From contig CAZYBU010000031.1 of assembly GCA_964645775.1 (NCBI GenBank), forward strand, positions 1-39,438: DNA of 39,438 nucleotides, read 5' to 3'. The notes under the pieces are model-generated. The model was not told where the DNA came from, made no database searches, and saw nothing but the letters and a program-made list of their open reading frames with translations. Both the position numbers and the translations under genes were made by a program. Each line of letters starts with the position of its first letter. Position 1 is the first letter of the stretch. The DNA comes from CAZYBU01 sp964645775. GTDB lineage: Bacteria; Spirochaetota; UBA4802; UBA5550. Shown piece after piece: positions 33,210 to 39,438 of the stretch.

Positions 33210-34324
33210 CGCAGGTTAAATCCGTATCCTATGGAGAATGTGAAAATGTGATGCCAGTAATCCATTCCTACATCTATGTTTACGACCGGAATGGTTGCAT
33301 AACGGAATTTCAGAGAGAGGTTCGCCACAGGATAATACTCGACGGTCCCTTTGAAGTGGGGCACAAAATCAAAATCAGAAACTTCACTTGAACCACCACC
33401 ACCCTCTTGCTCAGAGATCATACTCTTCTCGATCGGGAAGCCCACAACAAACCCGAACCTGAGAAAATCTTTAATACGATAGGAGAAGAGCAGATCAACA
33501 GTATCCGTCTCAAGTTCATAATAATGGCCATCAGGAAGGACAGTTTTTATTTCAAGCCCGTCGGCTACGAATCTGGAATACCCCAGGCCGATCCCCAAGG
33601 GTAGATCAAGACCCTGAAAGGGATAGACCACGGCCATCATAGACATGGTTTCTAATCCTGTGTCCTCTATATCCATAAGAGCAGCATCCTCGGCCCTTTC
33701 AAAATTGAAGGGAAACAAGAGTTCCTGAGCGGTGGTTATACTCCATTCGAGTTCGAACCATGTATCGTAGTAAAAAAATTCGATGGTCAGGACCTGGGCC
33801 GATAATGAGGGTGGTTCGTTTCTGTATATATCATCCGCTTCAGACCCGGTATGTCCGATAAGAAAATTCAACCCGTATCTGAGACCGAAGAGGTTTTCGA
33901 ACCGGTTGCCCTTTTTGCTCCCCTTCTTATTGTAGTACTTCTCCAGGGCATCCACCCGCTGCGCGGCCACCACGTCGACCTGCCGTTTCGGTATCTTCTC
34001 TTCATCCGGGGAGTTCAGGTTCTCCCGGACGTAGTAGTGGGTATCATCCTCACCCACGATATGGGCGTGGAGGACCTTCTTTTTGCCCCGGTAGATGTAC
34101 TGTTTCTGGAGATATTCTTCGCTGTAAAGGATGCGGAGAACATCTTCCCTGGGGACCCTCTTCACTCCCCTGCGGGAACGGAAGAGGATGTTCTTATTGT
34201 CTTCTTTTATAACCTGGCCGCGAAGAATATCGCCACCCTGTAAAAAAAGGGCCTCGGCAAAGAGTGCCGAAGGGCAAAATAGAATTACCGTTACCAGTAT
34301 ACTATGAAGAATAGAACGTCGCAT
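33206..34324 (-). CDS. Outer-membrane barrel protein, type B (cassette 2)
   Basis: 372 residues. Signal peptide (ILHSILVTVILFCPSALFA), modules EALFLQGGDILRGQVIKED and YIYRGKKKVLHAHIVGED, then a Lys/Asn-rich linker (YYNKKGSKKGNRFEN) and the junction ENLFGLRYGLNFLIG. Barrel strands include LTIEFFYYDTWFELEWS, VVYPFQGLDLPLGIGLGYS and FSYRIKDFLRFGFVVGF, with a Gly/Ser loop (EQEGGGGSSE) near 300. C-terminus SIGYGFNLR. The gene has its own promoter in the 83-bp spacer. Its base composition looks somewhat more AT-rich than its neighbours, hinting at separate divergence. Confidence 0.82.
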   Translation of the reverse strand: MRRSILHSILVTVILFCPSALFAEALFLQGGDILRGQVIKEDNKNILFRSRRGVKRVPREDVLRILYSEEYLQKQYIYRGKKKVLHAHIVGEDDTHYYVRENLNSPDEEKIPKRQVDVVAAQRVDALEKYYNKKGSKKGNRFENLFGLRYGLNFLIGHTGSEADDIYRNEPPSLSAQVLTIEFFYYDTWFELEWSITTAQELLFPFNFERAEDAALMDIEDTGLETMSMMAVVYPFQGLDLPLGIGLGYSRFVADGLEIKTVLPDGHYYELETDTVDLLFSYRIKDFLRFGFVVGFPIEKSMISEQEGGGGSSEVSDFDFVPHFKGTVEYYPVANLSLKFRYATIPVVNIDVGMDYWHHIFTFSIGYGFNLR

Positions 34325-34352
34325 AGGGCGTAAACAGGCTTAACAATGTTTT

Positions 34353-34381
34353 AATATATCCCGACTCTGTTATTCAGGCAA
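34353..34381 (-). promoter_or_regulatory. Promoter of barrel cassette 2
   Basis: Minus strand TTGCCT (34376-34381), exact 17-nt spacer, TATATT (34353-34358). Predicted start near 34346, about 22 nt before the ATG at 34324. Lies in the short spacer between cassettes 1 and 2, so cassette 2 can be expressed on its own. Confidence 0.55.
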
Positions 34382-34407
34382 GAGGTTTTTACATAAAACA
34401 TGAGAAT

Positions 34408-35472
34408 TTATTTCCCCATCTGGAAGGCATATCCCACGGAGAGCATGATCACGTCGTTATGGTACGTGGCTTTAAAACCGAAGGGTCCTGTACCGGCTGA
34501 ATCATATCCCTTTAACCGGTAAGAGAGCCATGAAAGTTTGACCGAAAGACCCTTCCAGACCCAGAACTCGATGGAGGTCAGAAAATTGAAGGTAAACTCA
34601 TCTCCGTAGGTATCATGGTAATCATGATAGGTAATGCCGTCCCAGACCTCGAACCCGTGGCTCATACTGAAGACCATGGCGAAACTGAAGCGGAACAGGT
34701 TCGGTAAGCGGTATGAGATGCCAAAGACCATGCCGTCCATATAGGCGTCAAAAACCGGATTGGATACGGCGGGTAAATAGCCGTCCTTCGGGTATTCCTT
34801 GAAACTCATAAATCCGAGGGTAACGCCGATTCCCACGTTAAACATGTTAAAGGGGAGTCCGGTCAGCGCGAAATAATGACCTTTTACCCCTCCCAGAGGA
34901 AAAAATATCTCAGCCTCCCCTTCGAAAAACCGGTCCATGTAGAAAACACTGAACCCCAGAGGTACCCACTTCGCACAGAGGTCCCGCTCCGGCCCGGCCG
35001 GATAGAATGAAACGCCCGTAATAAGCCTGAAACCGAGAAGGTTCCGGAACATCGATTCTTCTCCCCGCAGAAAGGCCCTGTTCGGTTCCAGGGAACGGAT
35101 TCTATTGCGCGCGATAAAGGACACACTCTCTTTGCGGACCCTCTCTTCATCGGGCCGGTCCAGGTCTTTCCGCACGTAGTAATAGGCCCGGTCCTCTCCC
35201 ACGATATGTCCCGTGACCGTGTCTCCCGATTTCAGGTAGAGGCGTCGTTGTTTCTTATACTCTTTCGTGTACTGGACATGGGCCACCTCTGCCGCCGTAT
35301 AGGTCTTCTCTCCATCCCTGGTTCGGATAACGATCGTATCCACGGAATGTTTTTCGATCGTACCCTTTACCATGCCCCCCTCTTTCAGAAACAGGGCGTC
35401 GGCATAGAGGCTGATCGACGGTAGAACAACCAGCGCCAGAACCAAAGATGCTATGTTTCGTATTTTTTTCAT
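34408..35472 (-). CDS. Outer-membrane barrel protein, type A (cassette 1)
   Basis: 354 residues. Signal peptide (IASLVLALVVLPSISLYA), modules DALFLKEGGMVKGTIEKH and LYLKSGDTVTGHIVGED, with the second ending KESVSFIARNR. The junction is RGEESMFRNLLGFRLITG, diverged from the INGDRTLF of the other two A copies. Barrel landmarks: LGFSVFYMDRFFEGEAEIFF, LPFNMFNVGIGVTLGFMSF, ISYRLPNLFRFSFAMVF and FWVWKGLSVKLSWLS. C-terminus SVGYAFQMGK. It overlaps the preceding type B gene by 4 bp. Confidence 0.82.
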   Translation of the reverse strand: MKKIRNIASLVLALVVLPSISLYADALFLKEGGMVKGTIEKHSVDTIVIRTRDGEKTYTAAEVAHVQYTKEYKKQRRLYLKSGDTVTGHIVGEDRAYYYVRKDLDRPDEERVRKESVSFIARNRIRSLEPNRAFLRGEESMFRNLLGFRLITGVSFYPAGPERDLCAKWVPLGFSVFYMDRFFEGEAEIFFPLGGVKGHYFALTGLPFNMFNVGIGVTLGFMSFKEYPKDGYLPAVSNPVFDAYMDGMVFGISYRLPNLFRFSFAMVFSMSHGFEVWDGITYHDYHDTYGDEFTFNFLTSIEFWVWKGLSVKLSWLSYRLKGYDSAGTGPFGFKATYHNDVIMLSVGYAFQMGK

Positions 35473-36500
35473 GGCAGATGGAACCCGTATCCCACGGAGA
35501 ATTCGAGATAATGACTGTAGAGACGTAAGTGAGAACCGAAGTGACCCGTCCCTCCACTCTCTTCCCTGTTGTTAAAACTCATGAAGGCGTACCGTAATCT
35601 GAGGGAGAGGTTCCGCCAGACAAATACCTCCGCGCTTACCAGAAGATTGAAGCCGATTTTGTCGTCCATATAACGGTACTCGTTAAACGTCATGAAATCA
35701 TAGACTGTTATACTGTCATCAATATCGAACATGTAGGCCAGGCCGAGGCGCAACCGGTCCCACAGACGATAGGTGACGCCCAGGTAAATATAATCCGATT
35801 CAACCTTAACCTCGTAATCATCGTTTAAACGGGTCCACCCCATCTGGTAGGTCATATATCCCAGGCTTATGCCCAGGGGGAGGTTAAAGGGATAAAAGGG
35901 GTAGACGGTCGTCTCCAGACACATGAACATCTTTTCCGAGGCGCCGCCTGGCACGAAATCCCAGTTGATCTCGAACCATTTATCATAGTAGTAAAAGGAC
36001 ATGATGCCGTAGTGGGTATCAATGCCGGGACCGCCCGGCTCCCCATGGGGGAAAACGATATTCGAACCGGCCCGTATGCCGAAGAGGTTGTCAAAGCGGG
36101 TATCACGGGAGATGCCCAGCCGCTCTTTCATCTGCTTCACCGGTTCATAGGAGATAAAGGCGATTCTCTTTTTACGGATCTTCTCCTCTTCCGGTTTTTC
36201 GAGGTCTTCCCGTACGTAATAGAATTTTTCATCCTCGTCCACGACATGGACCCTGCGGGACTTCATGTTCTTCTTATAAAGCCAGACCGGCTCCCGGAAT
36301 CTGTCATCGAGAAGTATGCGGAGGATGTTCTCCCTCGGTATGTTCTCGTACCTGCCCCGGGTCAGAAGGCGTATCTCCCGGTCCGTCTCCCGTATGATCT
36401 CACCCGGGAGTATCCTTCCGTTTTTCATGAATACCCATTCCGCGTGGAGGGGGACCGCGCAGAGGATAACAAGCAGGATAATGAAAGCAAGGTTTTTCAT
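35469..36500 (-). CDS. Outer-membrane barrel protein, type B (cassette 1)
   Basis: 343 residues, the shortest of the B copies. Signal peptide (KNLAFIILLVILCAVPLHA), modules EWVFMKNGRILPGEIIRE and WLYKKNMKSRRVHVVDED, then the junction DTRFDNLFGIRAGSNIVFP. Barrel landmarks: MSFYYYDKWFEINWDF, YPFYPFNLPLGISLGYM, VTYRLWDRLRLGLAYM and VFVWRNLSLRLRYAF. C-terminus SVGYGFHLP. It is the first gene of the whole array, with a strong promoter 49 nt upstream. Parts of the barrel (FVWRNLSL) resemble the A copies more than other B copies do, suggesting an origin near the A/B split or gene conversion. Confidence 0.82.
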   Translation of the reverse strand: MKNLAFIILLVILCAVPLHAEWVFMKNGRILPGEIIRETDREIRLLTRGRYENIPRENILRILLDDRFREPVWLYKKNMKSRRVHVVDEDEKFYYVREDLEKPEEEKIRKKRIAFISYEPVKQMKERLGISRDTRFDNLFGIRAGSNIVFPHGEPGGPGIDTHYGIMSFYYYDKWFEINWDFVPGGASEKMFMCLETTVYPFYPFNLPLGISLGYMTYQMGWTRLNDDYEVKVESDYIYLGVTYRLWDRLRLGLAYMFDIDDSITVYDFMTFNEYRYMDDKIGFNLLVSAEVFVWRNLSLRLRYAFMSFNNREESGGTGHFGSHLRLYSHYLEFSVGYGFHLP

Positions 36501-36555
36501 AACACAATCATTTATACATTACCTGTACTATCGGTCATGATTTTTCAAGTCATTA

Positions 36556-36585
36556 ATTATAGTTCCGGTTATATGGATCTGTCAG
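36556..36585 (-). promoter_or_regulatory. Strong promoter of barrel cassette 1
   Basis: Minus strand CTGACA (36580-36585), 18-nt spacer, TATAAT (36556-36561): five of six and six of six. Start near 36549, leader about 49 nt. The -35 touches a small palindrome CAGGATG/CATCCTG (36583-36599). Confidence 0.65.
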
Positions 36586-36859
36586 GATGGCCCATCCTGC
36601 CGCGCCTCTGACCGGAATCCCGGAGGAGGCAAATTCCAGTGTACACACGCCCGGTTTTACGGTCACGTGGCCTGTCTCGACGCGCGCGGTGCGGAGGGGG
36701 AGGACTCCTGACGAAGACAGCGGCGCGATTCCGGCGAATCGTCGTCGGAACATATTGAACAATAAATGCTTTACAAAACTGGCGGCAGGGTACATAAATT
36801 CCTGTACCTGCGGGTCGGTTTTTGCCTGTCAGAATATAGACAAGTGTGGGAGATATGCC
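36586..36859. other. Intergenic region upstream of the acyl-CoA dehydrogenase
   Basis: About 270 bp between divergent genes. Besides the CAGGATG/CATCCTG palindrome it holds a GC-rich middle without recognisable coding content. A weak promoter candidate TTTACA (36770-36775), 17 nt, CATAAA (36793-36798) sits about 60 nt before the start. The frame is open upstream of the dehydrogenase start but the translated sequence is unlike the family. Confidence 0.5.
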
Positions 36860-38107
36860 ATGTTCGATTTTATCATGAACGATGAACAAAAGAGACTGCG
36901 GGATGAAACCATAGACTTCACCAACTGGGTCCCGAGGGAGATGATCCTGGATATGGACGCGGAGAAGATCCACTTTCCCCATGAATACCTCCAGGAGGCG
37001 GGTAAGAGAAACCTCCTCGGAATACGCATACCGAAAGAGTACGGCGGCCGGGGCCTGGGATGGGTGGAAGACACCATCGTGGCCGAGGAGATAGGGGTCG
37101 CCAGCTATTCTCTGGCCTGTCTCTGGGGCGTGGGAGCGGACATCGTCTGCGACGCCATCATTGAATACGGAACGGAAGAACTGAAACAGGAGATCGTGGT
37201 TCCCCTCCTTAAGGGGAGGGTCTTCGCCGCCGAGGGCCTGACCGAGCCGAGGGGAGGAAGCGATTTCTTCGGAGCGACCACGCGAGCAAAGAAGGATGGC
37301 GATGACTGGGTCCTTAACGGCGAAAAGCGGTTCATCGTCGGCGCGGAGGGGGCCGACTGGTTCCTCATCTACGCGGTCACCAACCCGGATGGGAAGGCCC
37401 ACGACCGGATCACCGCCTTCATGGTCCCGAGGGACGCCGGGGTCGAATCAAAATATATCTACGGCCTTATGGGTGTCCGCGGCGGCGGCGCGGGTCATGT
37501 GATCTTAAAAGACGTGCGGGTTCCCGAGAGGTACGCCCTGAACGGCATCAATGGAGGCTTCAACGTTTTTAGAAGGATGATGATACCGGAGCGCCTGGGG
37601 ACGGCGGCCATGACCATCGGCGCCGTTCGGCCGGCTATTGAGATAGCGACGGAATATTCCATGAAGAGAAAGGCCTTCGGACAGCCGATCATGAATTACC
37701 AGGCTGTGGGCTTCAAGGTGGCCGATTCGGTCATCAAACTGGACGCGGCCCGGTCCCTCTGTTACGCCACCTCTCTGGCCATCGATTCGGGGACGGTATC
37801 GGACAGGCGGATTCGCAGGATGGTTTCCGAATCAAAGAAGTTTGTGACAGACGAAGCCTGGGACGTGGCCAATATCTGCATGCAGGTCATGGGAGGCATC
37901 GGATACACGGACATCTACCCCCTGGAGAGGATCGTCCGGGACATCCGCCTCTCCATGATATGGGTCGGTACCAACGAGATCATGCAGATGATCGTCCAGA
38001 CTGAATGGTACAAGGAGTTCTTCCAGGCCATGCAGTCGAGAAACACCCGGAACGTCGAGGCCGACGCCCTGAACGCCACAGAGGAAGAACACAAGGTCTA
38101 CGAGTAA
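36860..38107 (+). CDS. Acyl-CoA dehydrogenase, catalytic Glu in the IVD/LCAD position
   Basis: About 415 residues from the ATG at 36860 (GGGAG upstream). An FAD-dependent dehydrogenase oxidising an acyl-CoA to the 2-enoyl-CoA. It shows IPKEYGGRGLGW, the flavin/substrate segment AAEGLTEPRGGSD, YSMKRKAFGQPIMNYQ, QVMGGIGYTDIYPLERIVRDIR and the C-terminal VGTNEIMQMI. In short- and medium-chain enzymes the base is the Glu of Y-E-G-T; here that position is Val (IWVGTNEI). Glu244 in MIPERL aligns with the base of isovaleryl-CoA and long-chain enzymes, so a branched or long substrate is more likely. The short-chain dehydrogenase downstream is convergent, so not an operon. Confidence 0.93.
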   Translation: MFDFIMNDEQKRLRDETIDFTNWVPREMILDMDAEKIHFPHEYLQEAGKRNLLGIRIPKEYGGRGLGWVEDTIVAEEIGVASYSLACLWGVGADIVCDAIIEYGTEELKQEIVVPLLKGRVFAAEGLTEPRGGSDFFGATTRAKKDGDDWVLNGEKRFIVGAEGADWFLIYAVTNPDGKAHDRITAFMVPRDAGVESKYIYGLMGVRGGGAGHVILKDVRVPERYALNGINGGFNVFRRMMIPERLGTAAMTIGAVRPAIEIATEYSMKRKAFGQPIMNYQAVGFKVADSVIKLDAARSLCYATSLAIDSGTVSDRRIRRMVSESKKFVTDEAWDVANICMQVMGGIGYTDIYPLERIVRDIRLSMIWVGTNEIMQMIVQTEWYKEFFQAMQSRNTRNVEADALNATEEEHKVYE

Positions 38108-38123
38108 AACCTGCCCCTTTTTT

Positions 38124-38217
38124 CGTTGTCCCGACGCAGCCGGGACAACGACCGGGGCACAGGTCTTAGAATACCCCTTTTGCCCGTCACATGAGCCCCG
38201 TCACAGGCGGGGCTCAT
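38124..38217. terminator. Double hairpin between convergent genes (bidirectional terminator)
   Basis: Hairpin 1: CGTTGTCCCG (38124-38133)/CGGGACAACG (38141-38150), containing the 17-nt TCCCGACGCAGCCGGGA repeat. Hairpin 2: ATGAGCCCCG (38191-38200)/CGGGGCTCAT (38208-38217) with loop TCACAGG, followed by a T-rich TATTTGTTT on the plus strand. Lies between the stops of the acyl-CoA dehydrogenase and the SDR gene. Confidence 0.7.
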
Positions 38218-38224
38218 TATTTGT

Positions 38225-39040
38225 TTACTTCAACGCCAGCCTCATGAGGGCGTCGGCCCAGGACGCCGGCAGGTAGGAGACAAAGGCCCGGAGAGGGTCG
38301 TTGTTCACCCTGTAGCGGGTCCCGGGGCGCCGGGCCTTCAGGGCGGTCTCCACCACCCGGGCCACGGTCTCGGGCCTCACAGCCTTTTTGTCCTCCCCCA
38401 CTACCAGTTCCGCGATCTTCTCCAGTTGCGGTCTGAAATATCTCGATTTCGCGGCCACCGCGCGGAAGGTGGCCTGGTTGGCGTCCAGCAGGGGCGTCTT
38501 TACCGGCCCGGGCTGGATGATGATGACCTTCATTCCCAAAAGAGATAGTTCCATTCTCAGGGAATCGGAGTAGGCCTCCACCGCGTACTTGGACATGGAG
38601 TAGAGACCGTTAAACCCGGCCGAGTACCGTGCCGTCTCGGAACTGATATTCACGACGCGGCCCTTCCGCTTATACAGCAGATCGAAGAATTCCCGGTTGA
38701 CCCTGTACATGCCGGAAACGTTTACCATGAAGATATCGATGAAGTCCTTTTCGTCGGCTTCCACCATGGCCCCGGTCCGGAAGATACCGGCCGCGTTTAT
38801 GATCCCGTCCAGTCCATCGGTCGTATTCTCGACCCTTTTAACGGCGGCTTTCACGGATTCCGTCTCCGTCACATCGACCTGGACAGGGATGAGCCTCTCC
38901 TGGTCGCCCGCCTCAAGGGCGTCGGTCCGAATATCGGCCGCGAATACCGTCGCTCCCCCGGAAGCCAGTACCTCGGCTATGCCTCTGCCGAGGCCGCTGG
39001 CCGCACCTGTTACCAGGTAAAAAGTATTATTACCTTCCAT
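38225..39040 (-). CDS. Short-chain dehydrogenase/reductase
   Basis: A 271-residue classical SDR. Cofactor motif TGAASGLG (11-18); Asp36 after strand 2 (FAADIR) suggests NAD(H) preference. NAAG at 82-85; the catalytic residues are Ser134 with Y147-S-M-S-K151, then QPGPVKTPL. Substrate unknown; the C-terminal extension (VNNDPLRAFVSYLPASWADALMRLALK) resembles SDRs acting on lipids, steroids or retinol-like alcohols. GGAGGGAGAACCT precedes the ATG. It is alone on its strand, downstream of the right terminal repeat. Confidence 0.92.
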   Translation of the reverse strand: MEGNNTFYLVTGAASGLGRGIAEVLASGGATVFAADIRTDALEAGDQERLIPVQVDVTETESVKAAVKRVENTTDGLDGIINAAGIFRTGAMVEADEKDFIDIFMVNVSGMYRVNREFFDLLYKRKGRVVNISSETARYSAGFNGLYSMSKYAVEAYSDSLRMELSLLGMKVIIIQPGPVKTPLLDANQATFRAVAAKSRYFRPQLEKIAELVVGEDKKAVRPETVARVVETALKARRPGTRYRVNNDPLRAFVSYLPASWADALMRLALK

Positions 39041-39299
39041 AGGTTCTCCCTCCGAAAAATGTACCGGTATGTCTTTACGGGTTCCGTCAGAGAGGGCAAC
39101 TGTTTTCTTTTTCCCGATGGGTCGAAACCCTTTTGTAATGTTTTCTTTTCCTCAGGCCTTTGCTCACCTGAATATTTTTTTCGAGACCTTGCTCTCCTGA
39201 ATTCCGACTTCGTCGAGATTACTTTTTCCTTTGGCACATTCTCTCCAAAATATTTCATCGTGGGGGTGTTAGCGCGAACACCCCCACACCCCCATCGCG
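39041..39299. repeat. Subterminal part of the right repeat element
   Basis: No gene is supported here. 39183-39203 matches 231-251 of the left end on the opposite strand with one mismatch, at the same distance (97 versus 98 bp) from the inner edge of the terminal repeat. Similarity continues weakly to about 39140. Between block and terminal repeat is a perfect hairpin TGGGGGTGTT (39261-39270)/AACACCCCCA (39277-39286) with a 6-nt loop, in the same place as the left hairpin but with a different sequence. About 39041-39135 is the SDR upstream region. Confidence 0.65.
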
Positions 39300-39432
39300 C
39301 CGCTGCCGGTCGACGCCATTTTGTGCCTCCTGCACGGCGTCGACATTCGAAAATCCTTTTTCAGCACGTGGCCTTCTTTGCGGTCATACATTCATGCCAT
39401 CGGGGATGTGCGGCATCCTGCCTACATCCCCT
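39300..39432. repeat. Right copy of 133-bp inverted terminal repeat
   Basis: Reverse complement of 1-133 with three mismatches. Six further bases (39433-39438) follow to the scaffold end, showing that the repeat continues beyond the left end too. Confidence 0.9.
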
Positions 39433-39438
39433 CGTTTC

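Noticed and set aside
36587..36859. Upstream extension of the acyl-CoA dehydrogenase by 91 codons
   Set aside because: The translation is unlike the family and includes the intergenic palindrome; the ATG at 36860 has an RBS and the right family start.
36569..37402. 277-codon frame on the minus strand opposite the acyl-CoA dehydrogenase
   Set aside because: Shadow of a well-supported gene, with Arg/Pro-rich low-quality sequence.
39010..39258. 82-codon minus-strand frame upstream of the SDR gene
   Set aside because: Runs through the repeat element and the SDR ribosome-binding site; Lys/Arg-rich, no homologue recognised.
39261..39286. Integron attC-like site
   Set aside because: GTTAGCG...AACA superficially recalls core sites, but there is no second paired core, no integrase and no cassette array.
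1..39438. tRNA or rRNA genes
   Set aside because: No cloverleaf with GTTCGA-type T-loop and no rRNA-like stretch was found by reading the intergenic regions; a covariance-model scan would be needed to be certain.

Overview
The window looks like one complete scaffold from a metagenome or draft assembly. It has a 10-N gap at 23977-23986, and both ends lie inside the same 133-bp repeat in inverted orientation. The host is a diderm (Gram-negative) bacterium, because there are several signal-peptide plus outer-membrane beta-barrel proteins, periplasmic TPR proteins, phosphatidylserine decarboxylase and PlsC-type acyltransferase. The combination of families (stand-alone LeuA regulatory domain, cytidylate-kinase-like protein, TPR/membrane proteins beside YidD, PilZ, hybrid kinases, many envelope proteins of unknown function) would fit a spirochaete-like lineage. 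This is inference, since no rRNA or ribosomal marker is present.

Layout. 1-530: inverted terminal repeat, hairpin and 27-bp tandem repeats, no convincing gene. 530-2224 (+): tandem-RCK potassium channel. 2443-5287 (-): pntAA-pntAB-pntB transhydrogenase operon behind a near-consensus promoter. 5550-6617 (-): DUF362 ferredoxin-type protein. 6683-9272 (-): five close-packed genes ending in purine permease and phosphoribosyltransferase, plus a tautomerase, an unknown and a tiny cysteine-rich secreted protein. 9291-11384 (-): REC-PAS-PAS-ATPase sensor with no visible phospho-acceptor His. 11569-14607: unknown helical protein, PilZ protein, stand-alone Lon N-terminal domain and a small unknown. 14610-17321 (-): yidD, two related TPR/membrane proteins and an unknown, almost all overlapping. 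17412-20012 (+): phosphatidylserine decarboxylase, cytidylate-kinase-like protein, PQQ-like repeat protein and a free LeuA regulatory domain. 20016-23393 (-): 1125-residue acidic/TM/TPR protein. 23575-25390 (+): secreted two-domain CBM48 protein (broken by the N gap) and a dihydroorotate-dehydrogenase-like protein. 25397-27563 (-): secreted unknown, NAD(P)-binding protein, acyltransferase. 27728-29239 (+): hybrid histidine kinase. 29252-36500 (-): a half-length permease and three tandem copies of a two-gene outer-membrane barrel cassette. 36860-39040: acyl-CoA dehydrogenase and a short-chain dehydrogenase. 39041-39438: second copy of the terminal repeat.

The most distinctive element is the 7-kb array at 29252-36500. 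Each cassette encodes two related but distinct secreted proteins, here called B and A. B always precedes A with a 4-bp overlap. Each protein has a signal peptide, two short beta-rich modules, a conserved junction and a C-terminal beta-barrel ending in a G-Y-G-F-like motif. At least two of the three cassettes have a good promoter of their own. The strict pairing kept through triplication suggests that A and B work as partners in the outer membrane. The substrate or role is unknown.

A second theme is repeats: the two scaffold ends are members of one dispersed element whose flanks are conserved and whose internal hairpin has changed sequence while keeping its fold. A 17-nt palindrome, TCCCGRCNNNGYCGGGA, recurs in three intergenic spaces.
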